Position numbers and translations under genes: made by a program. DNA of 56,376 bases, taken from Salegentibacter sp. 24 (GTDB lineage Bacteria; Bacteroidota; Bacteroidia; Flavobacteriales; Flavobacteriaceae). Under the pieces are notes generated by a model. The model was not told where the DNA came from. It saw nothing but the letters and a program-made list of their open reading frames with translations, and did no database searches. Below, one piece after another: positions 35,659 through 46,283 of the stretch. Each line of letters starts with the position of its first letter. Positions within the stretch are counted from its first letter, which is position 1. The stretch covers positions 1 to 56,376 of the forward strand of contig NZ_SNWE01000027.1 of NCBI RefSeq assembly GCF_004362395.1, read 5' to 3'.

Positions 35659-36345
35659 ATGTATGAAACTATAAATTTGAGATCAGCGATTAAATTAGCC
35701 ATTTTAGTAATTACCGCTATTCTATTTTGCCAGTGGAACGGGAGCACTTTATATGCACAAAAAACAATGAAACAAAAAGATACTTTAAAATTTGAAAATA
35801 AAATAGTACCCGATGAAATTTGGAGGGAAACCTATGTGGCACTTTCCCATTACCCCGAATTAAAAGAAACGCCTATTGAGTTCAAATTCAAAAAAAATAT
35901 ACAGAAATCTTTTATGCAGGCACAGCCTAAACTTTCGGGCTTGTTTAAGAATAAAAAAGATCGCGCCTATTTTGTAATGATAAGTGAACACATAGAAATT
36001 GAGGATCAAGTTTTTGATGTCAAAAATGTCCCTTCGGATGTTCTCATAGGCTGGATTGGCCATGAACTCGGCCATATTATGGATTACCGGGAACGCAGTG
36101 CGCTTAATATGATTTGGTTTGGGATAAAATACCTTACTTCAAAAACCTATATTCAGGAAGCTGAAAGAGCTGCAGATACCTATGCGGTCAATCATGGACT
36201 GGGTAAATATATTATCGCGACTAAGGATTTTATCCTAAATCACACCCATTTGGCGGATTCCTACAAAGCCCGAATCAAGAAACTTTATCTCTCTCAGGAA
36301 GAAATCATGGTGTTAATTGATGAGATAGATGAAGAGGAAGATTAA
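35659..36345 (+). CDS. exported or membrane-anchored zinc metalloprotease (HExxH)
   Basis: 228 residues with an N-terminal hydrophobic segment (about 10-25) that is a signal peptide or anchor. The single zinc motif is HELGH (H135, E136, H139). A downstream EAERAAD segment (167-173) supplies the third ligand in gluzincins of the M48-like type. It has no further membrane helices, so it resembles a soluble periplasmic relative of HtpX/M48 rather than HtpX itself. The substrate is unknown. It converges on the GH3 gene with a 4-base stop overlap (TTAA). Confidence 0.75.
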   Translation: MYETINLRSAIKLAILVITAILFCQWNGSTLYAQKTMKQKDTLKFENKIVPDEIWRETYVALSHYPELKETPIEFKFKKNIQKSFMQAQPKLSGLFKNKKDRAYFVMISEHIEIEDQVFDVKNVPSDVLIGWIGHELGHIMDYRERSALNMIWFGIKYLTSKTYIQEAERAADTYAVNHGLGKYIIATKDFILNHTHLADSYKARIKKLYLSQEEIMVLIDEIDEEED

Positions 36346-37868
36346 GCGTTTTGCTCTTTAATAAACTTTTCCCATTTTGCAAATTTTTCCTCATCCATCA
36401 CTTTTTCCATTTTAACCTGTCCGCCTTTTTTCTTATTGGCAGCATTCCACTCTGGAAACATATCAGGATGGACTTTGGTCACCTTCACTCCTTTTAAAGC
36501 CTTAGAACGTGCTACCTTATAATTCTTGTTAGCATTTTTTAAAGATTCATCCAGAGCCTGAGTTAGCTTTTCTTCTGAAGTATCACCTTCAGTACCCAAA
36601 TACCAGTGATGATGAAATTCTCCGTCAATTCTAACGGCAGCCAGTGTAAATTCAGGTATTTTTATATCGAATTTTTCCTCAAGCTCCTGTACGGCAGCAT
36701 TCATTTTATTTACTGAAAGTTGTGATCCTACGACATTTAAAAAGAATTTTGTTCTTCCTGTAATGCGAATTTCTTTACGTTTGACATCGGTAAACTTAAT
36801 GGTGTCGCCTATTAAATATCTCCAGGCACCGGAAACGGTGCTAATTAACAAAACATAATCTATTTCCTCTTCCACCTGGTCTATAGCTATCACAGGTGCA
36901 TCTTCAACAATGGAGCCGTCCTGGTTAATATATTCGGCTTTAAAAGGCACAAACTCAAAGTATATTCCGTTATCCAAGATTAATTTCATCGAAGTGGTAT
37001 CAGGTCTTGCCTGAACAGCCAGGAATCCTTCTGAAGCCAGGTAGGTGTCGATCACCGTAATTGGGTGAGCAAGCAATGCATTGAAACTTTTTTCATAAGG
37101 TTCAAAGGCCACTCCACCAGAGGCGTATACCTTTAAATTAGGCCAGATATCATGGATATTATCCAGCTTGTTGTGTTCTATAACCTTTTTCATCATAAGC
37201 TCAAGCCAGGAAGGAATTCCGCTTAATGCACCTATATCCCAGTTTTTGGCATTTTCAGCAATGCGTTGTACACGTTCATCCCATTCTTCAATTTTAGAGA
37301 TTTCCTCCCCAGGTTTATAATAGCCTCGAAACCAAAATGGAATATTACTCGCGCTAATTCCACTGATTTCTCCTTCCTGGTGATCACCTTCCTTTTCAAG
37401 ATCGGTAGAACTGCCCAACATCATAATCTCTTTTTCAAAGAAATCTGGAGGAAGATCAAAATTACTCAAAGCACTAACCTGTTTTATACCTGCTTTTCTA
37501 ATAGATTCCAGCATTTCATCGGTGACCGGGATTCGCTTACTACTTTTCCCTGTTGTACCTGAACTTACTGCAAAATAAGGCGGTCTTCCAGGCCAGGTGA
37601 CATCCTTTTCCCCATCGTGTAATTTATGCCACCATTGCTCATTTAGTTTGTTGTAATCAAAATATGGAAGCTTTTCTGCAAAAGTTTTTTGAATATTATC
37701 TGACTTTAAAATCGATTCAAAATCGTAATGCCTTCCGAACTGTGTATCTTTTGCTTTCTTTAATAACTTGATAAGCACCTCCTTCTGGGCTTGAACTGCC
37801 TCCGGTTCTGAAACGATAGTATCCCGAAGGTCTATAAGACTTTTTATTAACGAACCTACTATAGGCAT
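36342..37868 (-). CDS. GH3-family acyl-acid-amido synthetase homologue
   Basis: A 508-residue member of the GH3 family within the adenylate-forming superfamily. Plant GH3 enzymes use ATP to join auxin or jasmonate to amino acids. The ATP-binding segment YFAVSSGTTGKSSKRIPVT near residue 100 is well conserved, and YRYLIGDTIKFTDV-like residues (about 344-358) mark the hinge region. Bacteroidota carry many such homologues whose acids and amines are unknown. It stands alone on the minus strand, converging on the metalloprotease gene. Confidence 0.88.
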   Translation of the reverse strand: MPIVGSLIKSLIDLRDTIVSEPEAVQAQKEVLIKLLKKAKDTQFGRHYDFESILKSDNIQKTFAEKLPYFDYNKLNEQWWHKLHDGEKDVTWPGRPPYFAVSSGTTGKSSKRIPVTDEMLESIRKAGIKQVSALSNFDLPPDFFEKEIMMLGSSTDLEKEGDHQEGEISGISASNIPFWFRGYYKPGEEISKIEEWDERVQRIAENAKNWDIGALSGIPSWLELMMKKVIEHNKLDNIHDIWPNLKVYASGGVAFEPYEKSFNALLAHPITVIDTYLASEGFLAVQARPDTTSMKLILDNGIYFEFVPFKAEYINQDGSIVEDAPVIAIDQVEEEIDYVLLISTVSGAWRYLIGDTIKFTDVKRKEIRITGRTKFFLNVVGSQLSVNKMNAAVQELEEKFDIKIPEFTLAAVRIDGEFHHHWYLGTEGDTSEEKLTQALDESLKNANKNYKVARSKALKGVKVTKVHPDMFPEWNAANKKKGGQVKMEKVMDEEKFAKWEKFIKEQNA

Positions 37869-37973
37869 AATCCTGATTTTTGTTAGTATTATTTTAAAAA
37901 ATGAAGGTAAAAAAAACCAAAATCAACATTATTAATGTCTTGACAATTATCAATAATTTAACCTTTAAAAATC

Positions 37974-39533
37974 CTATGAATTTTTAAAACTTTCGATACA
38001 TTTCTCTGCACATCTTTCTCCATCGATAGCTGCCGAGATGATACCGCCAGCATAACCGGCACCTTCCCCACAGGGGTAAAGGCCTTTTATTTGTACGTGC
38101 TCAAAAGTGTAGGGATTTCTTGGGATTCTAACCGGTGATGAGGTTCGGGATTCGGGAGCGTGTACTACTGCATCATTGGTTAAGAAACCACGCATACTTT
38201 TATTGAATTCTTTAAATCCTGTTTGCAGGGTTTTATGAATAAAACCAGGAAAAACCTTCGCTAAATCAGTCGAAGTGATCCCGGGTTTGTAGGAGGTTAC
38301 CGGGAGGTTTTCGGAAACTTTCCCCTGGGTAAAATCTGACAAACGCTGAGCCGGAACTTTCTGCGTTCTTCCACCCTCCAACCATGCTTTCTGCTCTATT
38401 TGCTTCTGAAATTCCATAGCTGCCAGGGGATTTTTTTCAATATTTTTGAAATCGGAAAGTTTCAATTCAACCACGATTCCTGAATTGGCAGTGGGTTGAT
38501 CACGTTTGCTGGGGGACCAGCCGTTGGTAACTACTTCGCCGGGGGCAGTAGCGCAAGGGGCGATAATTCCCCCAGGACACATACAAAAGGAATACATTCC
38601 TCTTCCCCCTATTTGTTTTACTAAGCTATACGGGGAAGGCGGGAGAAATTCACCCCTGGAATCACATTTATACTGGATTTTATCTATAAGTTCCTGGGGA
38701 TGCTCTACCCTTACCCCTAACGCAAAAGCTTTGGCCTCAATTTTAATTTTTTTTCTATACAGAAGTTCAAAAATATCCCGGGCGGAATGACCTGTAGCCA
38801 GGATGATTTTTTTCGCTTTAATACGGTCCCCTTTTAAAGTTCTAATCTCTTTTATTTCATTATTTAGAACAAGGATATCGGTTAATCTGGTCTCAAAAAG
38901 AACTTCTCCTCCACAGGCAATTATAAGTTCCCTTATTCTGGCAATAATGGCAGGAAGTTTATTAGTGCCTATATGTGGATGGGCATCTATCATAATTTCA
39001 GGGGTAGCTCCAAAACCTACGAGTAATTTCAGTATTCGCTCAACGTCCCCACGTTTTTTAGATCGGGTATAGAGTTTACCATCACTATAAGTACCGGCGC
39101 CACCTTCTCCGAAACAGTAATTGGAATCTTCATCTACAATATGTTCAATGTTTAGCGCTTTTAGATCCCGGCGACGAGTTTTAACGTCTTTACCGCGTTC
39201 CAAAATAATCGGTTTAAATCCCAATTCGATACAACGCAGAGCTGCAAATAAGCCTGCTGGACCGGCACCTATAATTACAACTTCCTCTTTATTTCTAACA
39301 TCCTGGTAATCCGGTAGAAGAATCTTTTTCTCAGTAAAATCTTCCTTGACATAAACATCAACTTTTAAATTGATCTTTACCTTACGTTGCCTGGCGTCTA
39401 TCGAACGCTTTAAGATTTCAACATAGTTGATATCTCTTAATGCTATTTTGCCATAACGAGATGCCGCTTTTTTAAGCTTAAACTGGTTTGCTGCCTCTTC
39501 AGGACTAAGGCTTAATTGATATTGATACTTCAT
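37974..39533 (-). CDS. FAD-dependent oxidoreductase of the COG2509 type
   Basis: A 519-residue flavoprotein. After an N-terminal domain of about 90 residues comes the dinucleotide motif VVIIGAGPAGLFAALR (about 92-107), followed by the ERGKDVKTRRRD stretch and CFGEGGAGTYSDGKL. The C-terminal FAD region is GLYPCGEGAGYAGGI. This matches the widespread uncharacterised FAD-dependent dehydrogenases related to BaiN-type and geranylgeranyl-reductase-like families. The reaction is unknown. A -7 box lies 17 bases upstream of the ATG. Confidence 0.86.
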   Translation of the reverse strand: MKYQYQLSLSPEEAANQFKLKKAASRYGKIALRDINYVEILKRSIDARQRKVKINLKVDVYVKEDFTEKKILLPDYQDVRNKEEVVIIGAGPAGLFAALRCIELGFKPIILERGKDVKTRRRDLKALNIEHIVDEDSNYCFGEGGAGTYSDGKLYTRSKKRGDVERILKLLVGFGATPEIMIDAHPHIGTNKLPAIIARIRELIIACGGEVLFETRLTDILVLNNEIKEIRTLKGDRIKAKKIILATGHSARDIFELLYRKKIKIEAKAFALGVRVEHPQELIDKIQYKCDSRGEFLPPSPYSLVKQIGGRGMYSFCMCPGGIIAPCATAPGEVVTNGWSPSKRDQPTANSGIVVELKLSDFKNIEKNPLAAMEFQKQIEQKAWLEGGRTQKVPAQRLSDFTQGKVSENLPVTSYKPGITSTDLAKVFPGFIHKTLQTGFKEFNKSMRGFLTNDAVVHAPESRTSSPVRIPRNPYTFEHVQIKGLYPCGEGAGYAGGIISAAIDGERCAEKCIESFKNS

Positions 39534-39549
39534 TTTATAAAATCTAAAG

Positions 39550-39557
39550 CAAAAATA
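39550..39557 (-). promoter_or_regulatory. -7 box of the FAD oxidoreductase gene
   Basis: The minus strand reads TATTTTTG (TAnnTTTG), giving a leader of only about 13 nt. No -33 box is visible. Confidence 0.4.
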
Positions 39558-39705
39558 AACTTTTCATAGTTGTCTGGTTAATCTAAAAAATATGTATCTG
39601 TTAAATTAAACGCAATACAGGCTAATAATTTTAGTTTGTTTTAAAATATTAACTTATTTTGTAGAATCTTTACAAACCCAAATACTATTACAAACTTATA
39701 CTGAA

Positions 39706-40278
39706 ATGAATTCATCCGCACGCTACCCTATGGTTTCTTATGAGCAGGCTACCCCCGAAGTACAGGAAATTTACGACGACACCAAAAAGACCCTCCAGCT
39801 TCCCTTTGTATTAAACTGGTTCAAATGCCAGGGCTCCAATCCTACAATACTTAGAGGAAACTGGAGCAAATTGAAAAATACTTTAATGGAAGGCGAAGTG
39901 CCCAATGTGCTTAAACAATTGATTATATATAATGTATCTAAGCAACGAGGTTGCAATTACTGTTCTCACGCCCACGGAATTTTTGCCGATAGCATGAGCG
40001 CAATGATCTCGGAAGACAAAGGTTTTAAAGCGACAGAAAATATTGATTCTCCTTCTATGCCTGCAAGTTTTAGAACTGCTGTAAAGATTGTTACCCATGC
40101 CGCGCTTAATCATAGTGAAGTTTCAGATGAAGATTTCCGGGAACTGGAAAAAGCCGGGTTTTCACAAAGAGAAGTTCAGGAGTTAATGGCACAGGCCGAC
40201 CTGGTAAATATGTTGAATACCATTGCTGATGTTTCAGGAATTAAAATAGACAACGAATTACTGGAGACCCCCGAATAA
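39706..40278 (+). CDS. carboxymuconolactone-decarboxylase/AhpD-like protein
   Basis: A 190-residue all-helical protein of the AhpD/CMD superfamily. The redox motif CNYCSHAHG (C-x2-C-x3-H) is present, so it is a peroxidase-related or AhpD-like thiol protein rather than a true decarboxylase. It starts a compact plus-strand group: 12 bases later comes the GAF/DHp protein, then a response regulator and a DUF3820 protein. The link between redox enzyme and signalling pair is suggestive only. Confidence 0.87.
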   Translation: MNSSARYPMVSYEQATPEVQEIYDDTKKTLQLPFVLNWFKCQGSNPTILRGNWSKLKNTLMEGEVPNVLKQLIIYNVSKQRGCNYCSHAHGIFADSMSAMISEDKGFKATENIDSPSMPASFRTAVKIVTHAALNHSEVSDEDFRELEKAGFSQREVQELMAQADLVNMLNTIADVSGIKIDNELLETPE

Positions 40279-40290
40279 GTCCAAATATTT

Positions 40291-41157
40291 ATGGAATCCC
40301 AACAGGATAGAACTTCTCGGGTTTACAGAATCACCTACGAAACCTTTTCAAAATTCAGCAACAATTTAAATCGTTGTAGAAGCCTGGAAGAAGTTTCGCA
40401 GGTTTCCGTGCGCTTTTTAAAATATCTGCTGAATTTTCATCTTTTCAGAATTAGCGTAAATCAGGATGGGAACTATTTGGTGTATTGCCAATGTAATTCA
40501 AAAGGCAAATTTGAACTTATTCAGCGTGAAAACCTATTCCCATATGAATTAAAAATTTTGGAAAATAATATTCCTGTAAGAACGGAAAAAATCCCTAATC
40601 AGTTAAGTGAAAAAATAAATGAAACCACTCTACTCTCTCCAGCATTGTGGTGCTGGACCTTTAAAAAAATGGACGTAGATTTCACTGTCTCCCTGGTGGC
40701 CGACCAAAACAAACCTTTTGAAGTTGGAGATATTGAAATGCTCAAGTTAATAAGCGATAGCTTTCAGGCAAAATTCCAGGAAATTTATTTAAAAGAAGAA
40801 CTGTTTCATAAAAATAAATCTTTGCTACAGGCCCTGGACGTTATAAAAAATCAGAATAGAAAGATTAACGAGATCGTCGAAAATCAAAAGCAAATAATTA
40901 CTGATCGCACTAAGGAAGTAGTAGAAAAAAATGAAAAATTATTACATATTTCAGCTTTAAATGCACATAATGTAAGAGAACCCTTATCCAGAATCCAGGG
41001 TATTGTACAGCTATTTGAAGTTTTTGACGATAAATCTTGTAGAGAAGATCTGCTGCCAAAACTCAAACAATCTTCAGAAGAAATGGATCAGGTTTTACGG
41101 GAAGTAATCGAAATGGCAACCACCGAATTAAACCAATTAAAAGCAAAGGAGTTATGA
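40291..41157 (+). CDS. GAF protein with histidine-kinase dimerisation helix but no ATPase domain
   Basis: 288 residues: a GAF-like sensor domain (about 20-165), a coiled coil (about 165-218), and a kinase-type DHp helix pair with H-box SALNAHNVREPLSRIQG (putative phospho-His H226). The protein ends at residue 288, directly after the second DHp helix. The N, G1 and G2 boxes of a HATPase domain are absent, and the downstream DNA is the next gene (4-base ATGA overlap), so the absence is not due to a frameshift. It may accept phosphate from another kinase, act as a phosphatase, or only bind the response regulator encoded next to it. Confidence 0.8.
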   Translation: MESQQDRTSRVYRITYETFSKFSNNLNRCRSLEEVSQVSVRFLKYLLNFHLFRISVNQDGNYLVYCQCNSKGKFELIQRENLFPYELKILENNIPVRTEKIPNQLSEKINETTLLSPALWCWTFKKMDVDFTVSLVADQNKPFEVGDIEMLKLISDSFQAKFQEIYLKEELFHKNKSLLQALDVIKNQNRKINEIVENQKQIITDRTKEVVEKNEKLLHISALNAHNVREPLSRIQGIVQLFEVFDDKSCREDLLPKLKQSSEEMDQVLREVIEMATTELNQLKAKEL

Positions 41158-41522
41158 GCAACATTATTCTGGTAGACGACCAGCCCATAGCCAATTTTAT
41201 TACGCGTAAACTTTTAGAGATTGAAGGTTATAATAAAGATGTTGTAGATTTCACCAATCCCGAAAAAGCTTTAATTTATTTGGAAGATAAACAAAACACA
41301 CTCATTTTTTTAGACCTGAATATGCCTGAAATGAATGGCTTTGAATTTCTGGATACTTTAAAGGCTAAAGGATATCAACATAGAATAATTATTCTAACTT
41401 CCAGTACAAGTACTATCGATCGACAGAGAGCTCAAAAGTATGCTTCAGTAATAGATTATATAGAAAAGCCTTTAAATAAAAATAAGTTTACCCAGATACA
41501 ACCACTTTTACAAGAATTGTAA
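41154..41522 (+). CDS. single-domain response regulator
   Basis: A 122-residue CheY-like receiver with all key residues: acidic pair D8/D9 in ILVDDQ, phospho-acceptor D54 in FLDLNMPEMNG, T82/S83, and K105 in DYIEKPL. There is no output domain. It overlaps the GAF/DHp gene by 4 bases (ATGA), so the two are made together, and the DHp helix is its likely partner. The DUF3820 gene follows after one base. Confidence 0.93.
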   Translation: MSNIILVDDQPIANFITRKLLEIEGYNKDVVDFTNPEKALIYLEDKQNTLIFLDLNMPEMNGFEFLDTLKAKGYQHRIIILTSSTSTIDRQRAQKYASVIDYIEKPLNKNKFTQIQPLLQEL

Positions 41523-41523
41523 A

Positions 41524-41760
41524 ATGAGCTTGAAACCTGACCACAATGCGCTTTTAGAACTTGCCCACGCTAAGATGCATTTCGGAAAATACAAAGGCTA
41601 TTATTTAAGCGAGATTCCTGAATATTATTTGGTTTGGTATCGACAAAAAGGTTTCCCGGAAGGCAAACTGGGCCAACAGATGAGCGAGGTCTTTGAACTA
41701 AAACTCAATGGAATGGAACAATTGCTTAGAGATATAAGAAGAAAATTTCCAAAACTCTGA
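41524..41760 (+). CDS. DUF3820-family protein
   Basis: A 78-residue soluble protein with the family signature MHFGKYKGYYLSEIPEYYLVW near the start. DUF3820 proteins are small, often encoded near nucleases or exonuclease-like genes, and have no proven function. It starts one base after the response-regulator stop and is probably the last gene of the four-gene unit. Confidence 0.83.
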   Translation: MSLKPDHNALLELAHAKMHFGKYKGYYLSEIPEYYLVWYRQKGFPEGKLGQQMSEVFELKLNGMEQLLRDIRRKFPKL

Positions 41761-41857
41761 ATTTTCTTCAGTTTAATTTGCCATTTTAACTTCAAAAATA
41801 TTAGGTTTAAAATTAACGGCTTTTCTATTCTTCTTTGTAATTTAGCGCCCTGAATAA

Positions 41858-43516
<1,659 letters not shown>

Positions 43517-43568
43517 AAACAATAATGGCCGACTTATTGACCAAAGCCAAGATATAGTTTAGAAAAGC

Positions 43569-45434
43569 ATGGAAGAAAAAAAATTTGATGTTCAATCCCT
43601 AATTGGATTTATACTTATTGGTGGAATTTTACTATGGATGTTATACACCAATAGCCCTTCGGAAGAAGTAGTAGAACCACAACAGGAAACCCAGCAGGTT
43701 GAAACTCCGGGAAATACCGATGCCGATCAACCCGATCAACAGGGTGAAATAAAAAGTCCAGGCTCAGATTCTACTGCACTTGCTGAGGCACGTGAGCGTT
43801 TAGGTGCTTTTGGCTATTCGGCAAGTCTTCCATCGGCTACAGAGAATACCACTACAGTTTCAAACGATGTTTTAGAACTTGAGATTGATAATAAAGGAGG
43901 ATATATTTCAGAAGCCAGGGTAAAGAATTTTCAAACATACGATGATGAACCGGTGTATTTAATTAAGGACGGGAATGCCTCGTTCAACATTAATTTTACA
44001 ACTACAGACGGGAGAACCCTAGATACTGAAAACCTTTATTTTGAACCTGAAGTAACTAAAAATGGAGATAATACCATTATCTCTATGAAGCTTAAGGTTT
44101 CCCAAGACGAATTTCTTGAATATCGCTATGTCCTGAAACCTGGAGAATATATGTTGGATTTCAGCATTAGATCCCAGGGGCTTAAAAATGTTCTAAATAG
44201 TTCAAGAGATATTAACCTGAACTGGCAATTAAAAGGTTACCGTCACGCCAAAAGCATTTCTTACGAAAATCGCTATACTGATCTAATCTATGAATATGGG
44301 GATGGGGATGATGATAACTTGGGCGCCGGTGATCTCGAGGAGAGTGAAGACGAAGATATATCCTACGTAGCTTTTAAACAACATTTCTTTTCTTCCATAC
44401 TACTTACCGATGACCCTTTTCAGAGAGGAAAATTCATTTCAGAGAATCTTGTTGAAGACGAGGAAGTCGATACACTTTATACCAAAAATTTTATCGCTCA
44501 AATGCCTCTGGAACTCAACGGAGGCGAGCTCAATTATAATATGAATTGGTACTACGGGCCAACAGATTATAAAATTTTAAATAATTATGATAGAAATCTA
44601 GATGAAGTAGTCCCGCTAGGTTGGGGAATCTTTGGCTGGATCAACAAATATGTATTTATCCCATTTTTTGCATTCCTGAGTGGTTTTTTACCTAGTTATG
44701 GTATTGCCATTATCGTAATGACCATTGTGGTAAGAATTGTCCTATCGCCGGTTACCTATAAATCTTATCTCTCACAGGCTAAAATGAAGGTATTAAGACC
44801 TGAAATTAATGAGCTAAATGAGAAGCATAAAGATAACCCGATGAAAAAGCAGCAGGAAACCATGAAGCTGTATAGCAAAGCAGGCGCGAGCCCGATGAGT
44901 GGTTGTTTGCCTGCCTTGATGCAAATCCCGGTTTTCTACGCCTTATTCCAGTTTTTTCCAAGTGCGTTTCAGTTAAGAAATAAAAGCTTTCTATGGGCAG
45001 AGGATCTATCGAGCTATGATACAATCGCCGAATTGCCGTTTACGATCCCGTTTTATGGAGATCACGTTAGCTTATTCCCAATTTTGGCTTCTATAGCTAT
45101 TTTTATTTATATGATGATGACAACTGGGCAAAGTATGCAGCAGGCTCAGCAACCGGGAATGCCCAATATGAAGTTTATAATGTATTTATCGCCATTATTT
45201 ATGCTTGTATTCTTTAATAACTACGCAAGTGGACTTTCCTTGTATTACTTCACCTCCAACCTGATTACCATTGGAATTATGCTGGTGATTAAATACGTGA
45301 TTATTGATGAGGAGAAAATCCATGCTAAAATCCAGGAGAACAAGAAGAAGCCTAAGAAGCAGAATAAGTTCACCAGGAAAATGCAGGAAATGATGGAGCA
45401 GGCGGAGCAGCAACAAAAACAGAAGAAAAAATAA
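43569..45434 (+). CDS. yidC: membrane protein insertase YidC
   Basis: A 621-residue Oxa1/YidC insertase that places proteins in the inner membrane, with or without Sec. It has an N-terminal membrane anchor (about 8-24), an acidic low-complexity linker, and a large periplasmic beta domain (about 90-340). The five-helix core begins near PFFAFLSGFLPSYGIAII and includes SGCLPALMQIPVFYALF. The C-terminus is a long basic tail rich in Lys and Gln (KKPKKQNKF, QQQKQKKK) that likely contacts ribosomes. It is directly followed by a strong terminator. Confidence 0.96.
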   Translation: MEEKKFDVQSLIGFILIGGILLWMLYTNSPSEEVVEPQQETQQVETPGNTDADQPDQQGEIKSPGSDSTALAEARERLGAFGYSASLPSATENTTTVSNDVLELEIDNKGGYISEARVKNFQTYDDEPVYLIKDGNASFNINFTTTDGRTLDTENLYFEPEVTKNGDNTIISMKLKVSQDEFLEYRYVLKPGEYMLDFSIRSQGLKNVLNSSRDINLNWQLKGYRHAKSISYENRYTDLIYEYGDGDDDNLGAGDLEESEDEDISYVAFKQHFFSSILLTDDPFQRGKFISENLVEDEEVDTLYTKNFIAQMPLELNGGELNYNMNWYYGPTDYKILNNYDRNLDEVVPLGWGIFGWINKYVFIPFFAFLSGFLPSYGIAIIVMTIVVRIVLSPVTYKSYLSQAKMKVLRPEINELNEKHKDNPMKKQQETMKLYSKAGASPMSGCLPALMQIPVFYALFQFFPSAFQLRNKSFLWAEDLSSYDTIAELPFTIPFYGDHVSLFPILASIAIFIYMMMTTGQSMQQAQQPGMPNMKFIMYLSPLFMLVFFNNYASGLSLYYFTSNLITIGIMLVIKYVIIDEEKIHAKIQENKKKPKKQNKFTRKMQEMMEQAEQQQKQKKK

Positions 45435-45459
45435 ATTACCTATAGTATTTAATCTACTG

Positions 45460-45508
45460 AAGGCTGTTTTTAAGAGGTTAATTCCATCTTTTAAACAGCC
45501 TTTTTTTA
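45460..45508. terminator. bidirectional terminator between yidC and pcm
   Basis: AAGGCTGTTT (45460-45469) pairs with AAACAGCCTT (45493-45502), and inner AAGA/TCTT bases extend the stem. Seven T bases follow on the plus strand (45501-45507). The tail overlaps the pcm stop codon on the minus strand, so the hairpin probably serves both convergent genes. Confidence 0.85.
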
Positions 45509-46150
45509 ATTTTTATCCCCGAGCAAAGGCACAAAGCGGAATTGGCCGAATTCGGTTTTATCAAATTCTTTAGGAGATTTTCTTATAAAAAGGGTCATGG
45601 TTTGTACATCATCCCCCACGGGAATCACCATTCTTCCCCCGACCTTTAGTTGACCTAGAAGATCATTGGGAACATAAGGTGCACCGGCCGTCACAATGAT
45701 TTTATCAAATGGTGCGTAATCAGGCATCCCCTTGTAACCGTCACCAAAACTAAGGTGTTTAGGACGATAACCTATTTTATTCAAAAACATTTTAGTCTTT
45801 CTATAAAGTTCTCGCTGACGTTCAATGCTAAAAACCTTTGCGCCCAGTTCACATAAAATCGCGGTTTGATAACCGCTTCCTGTTCCAATTTCCAAAACCT
45901 TGTCACCTTTTTCGATCTCTAGCTTTTCAGTTTGAAATGCAACCGTATAAGGTTGTGAGATCGTTTGATCAGCTGCAATAGGAAAGGCTTTATCCTGGTA
46001 TGCGTGATCTTCAAAGCTACTATCCATAAATAAATGCCTTGGAATTTTACCAATGGCCTCCAGAACTGCTTTATCAGTAATCCCCTTTTTCTTTACAGTT
46101 TTCACCAATTGCTGCCTTTTTCCTTTATGTCTAAAGTTATCCTGAATCAC
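45506..46150 (-). CDS. pcm: protein-L-isoaspartate O-methyltransferase
   Basis: A 214-residue SAM-dependent methyltransferase that starts repair of isoaspartyl residues in damaged proteins. The characteristic N-terminus (IPRHLFMD, AYQDKAFPI, QTISQPYTVA) is followed by the SAM-binding motif VLEIGTGSGYQTAIL and the post-motif segment DKIIVTAGAPYVP. It is a single gene converging on yidC across a shared terminator. Nothing is odd in it. Confidence 0.95.
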   Translation of the reverse strand: MIQDNFRHKGKRQQLVKTVKKKGITDKAVLEAIGKIPRHLFMDSSFEDHAYQDKAFPIAADQTISQPYTVAFQTEKLEIEKGDKVLEIGTGSGYQTAILCELGAKVFSIERQRELYRKTKMFLNKIGYRPKHLSFGDGYKGMPDYAPFDKIIVTAGAPYVPNDLLGQLKVGGRMVIPVGDDVQTMTLFIRKSPKEFDKTEFGQFRFVPLLGDKN

Positions 46151-46257
46151 GTTTTACTCTTTTAGATTTGTAAAAATACTCATTAGCCTTATAAGTTACC
46201 AAGGGAAATCGCGGGAGATTCCTCCATCAATAGCTAAACTATTTGCAATCAAAATGC

Positions 46258-46265
46258 TATTTTTG
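46258..46265 (+). promoter_or_regulatory. -7 box of the Gfo/Idh/MocA gene
   Basis: TATTTTTG matches TAnnTTTG. Transcription near 46270 would leave almost no leader for the ATG at 46272 but about 14 nt for the ATG at 46284, so it helps decide the start. Confidence 0.4.
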
Positions 46266-46283
46266 TGAAAAATGCTAAAAAAT

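Noticed and set aside
45195-45416. Minus-strand frame inside the end of yidC
   Set aside because: Antisense of the Lys/Gln-rich yidC tail, giving a leucine-rich artefact with no domain.
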